DNA of 64,000 bases. It comes from Dechloromonas denitrificans. GTDB taxonomy: Bacteria; Pseudomonadota; Gammaproteobacteria; Burkholderiales; Rhodocyclaceae. The notes under the pieces were generated by a model. The model did no database searches, was not told where the DNA came from, and saw only the letters and a list, made by a program, of their open reading frames with translations. Below are positions 63,417 to 64,000 of this stretch, piece after piece. The stretch is taken from assembly GCF_001551835.1 (NCBI RefSeq), contig NZ_LODL01000005.1, positions 99,244 to 163,243 on the forward strand. Reading direction: 5' to 3'. Positions within the stretch are counted from its first letter, which is position 1. Every line of letters begins with the position of its first letter. Both the position numbers and the translations under genes were made by a program.

Positions 63417-64000
63417 CCGCAGCCAACCGCCGATGCCGCTCGGCCACAGCATTTCGGACATCGTCCTGATCGTCGATGACATTCCGGAAAACCTCTCGCT
63501 GCTGCACGATGCGCTCGATGAAGCCGGCCATACCGTGCTCGTCGCCACCAACGGCGAATCGGCGCTGCAGCGCGCCCGGCAGAGCCTGCCCGACGTCATC
63601 CTGCTCGACGCGCTGATGCCGGGCATGGATGGCTTCGAGGTGGCGCGCCGGCTGAAGGCCGATTTCGCGACCCAGCACATTCCCATCGTCTTCATGACCG
63701 GGCTGACCGAAACCGAGCACGTCGTCGCCGCCTTCGCGGCCGGCGGCGCCGATTACGTCACCAAGCCGATCCGCCCGCCGGAAGTGCTGGCCCGCATCGC
63801 CGCCCACATGCAGAACGCCCGCCAGATGAAGCAGGCCCGCTCGGCGCTCGATGCCTTCGGCCAGGCCACGGTGGCGGTACGGGCCGCCGACGGCAAGCTG
63901 GTCTGGCAGACACCGCTGGCCAGGAAGCTGCTCAAGGCTTACTTCGCCAACCCGGAGGAAGTGGCGCCGGAAGAACTGCTGCAATGGATTGCCGGCGCCA
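63403..64000 (+). CDS. Response regulator (3' end beyond window)
   Basis: The ATG at 63403 lies 14 bases before the kinase stop (63414-63416), a frame-shifted overlap typical of coupled partners. The 199 visible residues start with a receiver domain: LIVDDIPENL near residue 24, the phosphorylatable Asp69 in LLDALMPGMDGFEVA, MTGLTETE and the lysine in DYVTKPIRPPEVLARI. After residue 140 a second region begins (ALDAFGQATVAVRAADGKLVWQ), PAS-like, as in LuxR-type regulators of the FixJ/NarL sort that add an HTH further on. The C-terminus is outside the window. Confidence 0.88.
   Translation, partial: MPPVDRSQPPMPLGHSISDIVLIVDDIPENLSLLHDALDEAGHTVLVATNGESALQRARQSLPDVILLDALMPGMDGFEVARRLKADFATQHIPIVFMTGLTETEHVVAAFAAGGADYVTKPIRPPEVLARIAAHMQNARQMKQARSALDAFGQATVAVRAADGKLVWQTPLARKLLKAYFANPEEVAPEELLQWIAGA

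Overview
The window reads as a chromosomal segment of a nitrogen-fixing betaproteobacterium. High GC coding sequence, a scpA-scpB-rluB and rimP-nusA-infB-rbfA-truB-rpsO-pnp core, and a nif region with draT, nifM, an LRV iron-sulfur protein and a NifY/NafY-type protein fit the Rhodocyclales (Dechloromonas/Azonexus-like). The genus is an inference from gene content and protein character; no database search was run. Both ends cut genes: a Rieske-type protein on the left and a response regulator on the right.

Region 1 (1-12.5 kb) is accessory. A large MalT/LAL-type LuxR regulator precedes a one-direction cluster of DUF1302, DUF1329, a YCF48-like beta-propeller and an MMPL/RND transporter, followed by a YeiH-type permease and a two-subunit CoA-transferase. 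This looks like an envelope system for a hydrophobic or lipid-like compound; the substrate is unknown. Long C-run/G-run inverted repeats lie upstream of both the regulator and the operon.

Region 2 (12.5-24.4 kb) is mixed: an Omp85-like barrel, a glycine-zipper protein, a DUF3141 alpha/beta-hydrolase with a phosphotransacetylase, a GNAT protein, a His-rich exported protein behind a convincing sigma-54 promoter with two identical-format palindromes, a GIY-YIG protein, an RNase D-like exonuclease, a YceH protein, a 29-codon ORF and a DnaJ-like protein, a GlcG-like protein and unknowns.

Region 3 (24.4-29.2 kb) is the glycine cleavage operon gcvT-gcvH-gcvP plus an unknown gene, read leftward from a promoter and tandem glycine riboswitch. 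Region 4 (29.3-44.8 kb) is housekeeping: RNase AM/TrpH, YciO/Sua5, an M50 protease, trpS, a LAB_N protein, scpA, scpB, rluB, then rimP-nusA-infB-rbfA-truB-rpsO-pnp, dksA and a tRNA-Pro.

Region 5 (44.9-60 kb) is the nitrogenase region. nifV-nifP-orf-nifW-nifZ-nifM is one leftward operon. nifHDKT-fdx-nifY-DUF6129-LRV-orf is a second leftward operon. Each starts at a -24/-12 promoter with a TGT-N10-ACA NifA site. Between them lie tpm and a Na+/H+ antiporter-like gene on the other strand and a palindromic miniature element. draT faces away from nifH, and the nifH NifA site lies inside draT. nifENX, nifB, nifUS and draG are not in the window. At 60-64 kb a transporter-like protein fused to a hybrid histidine kinase is followed by its likely response regulator.
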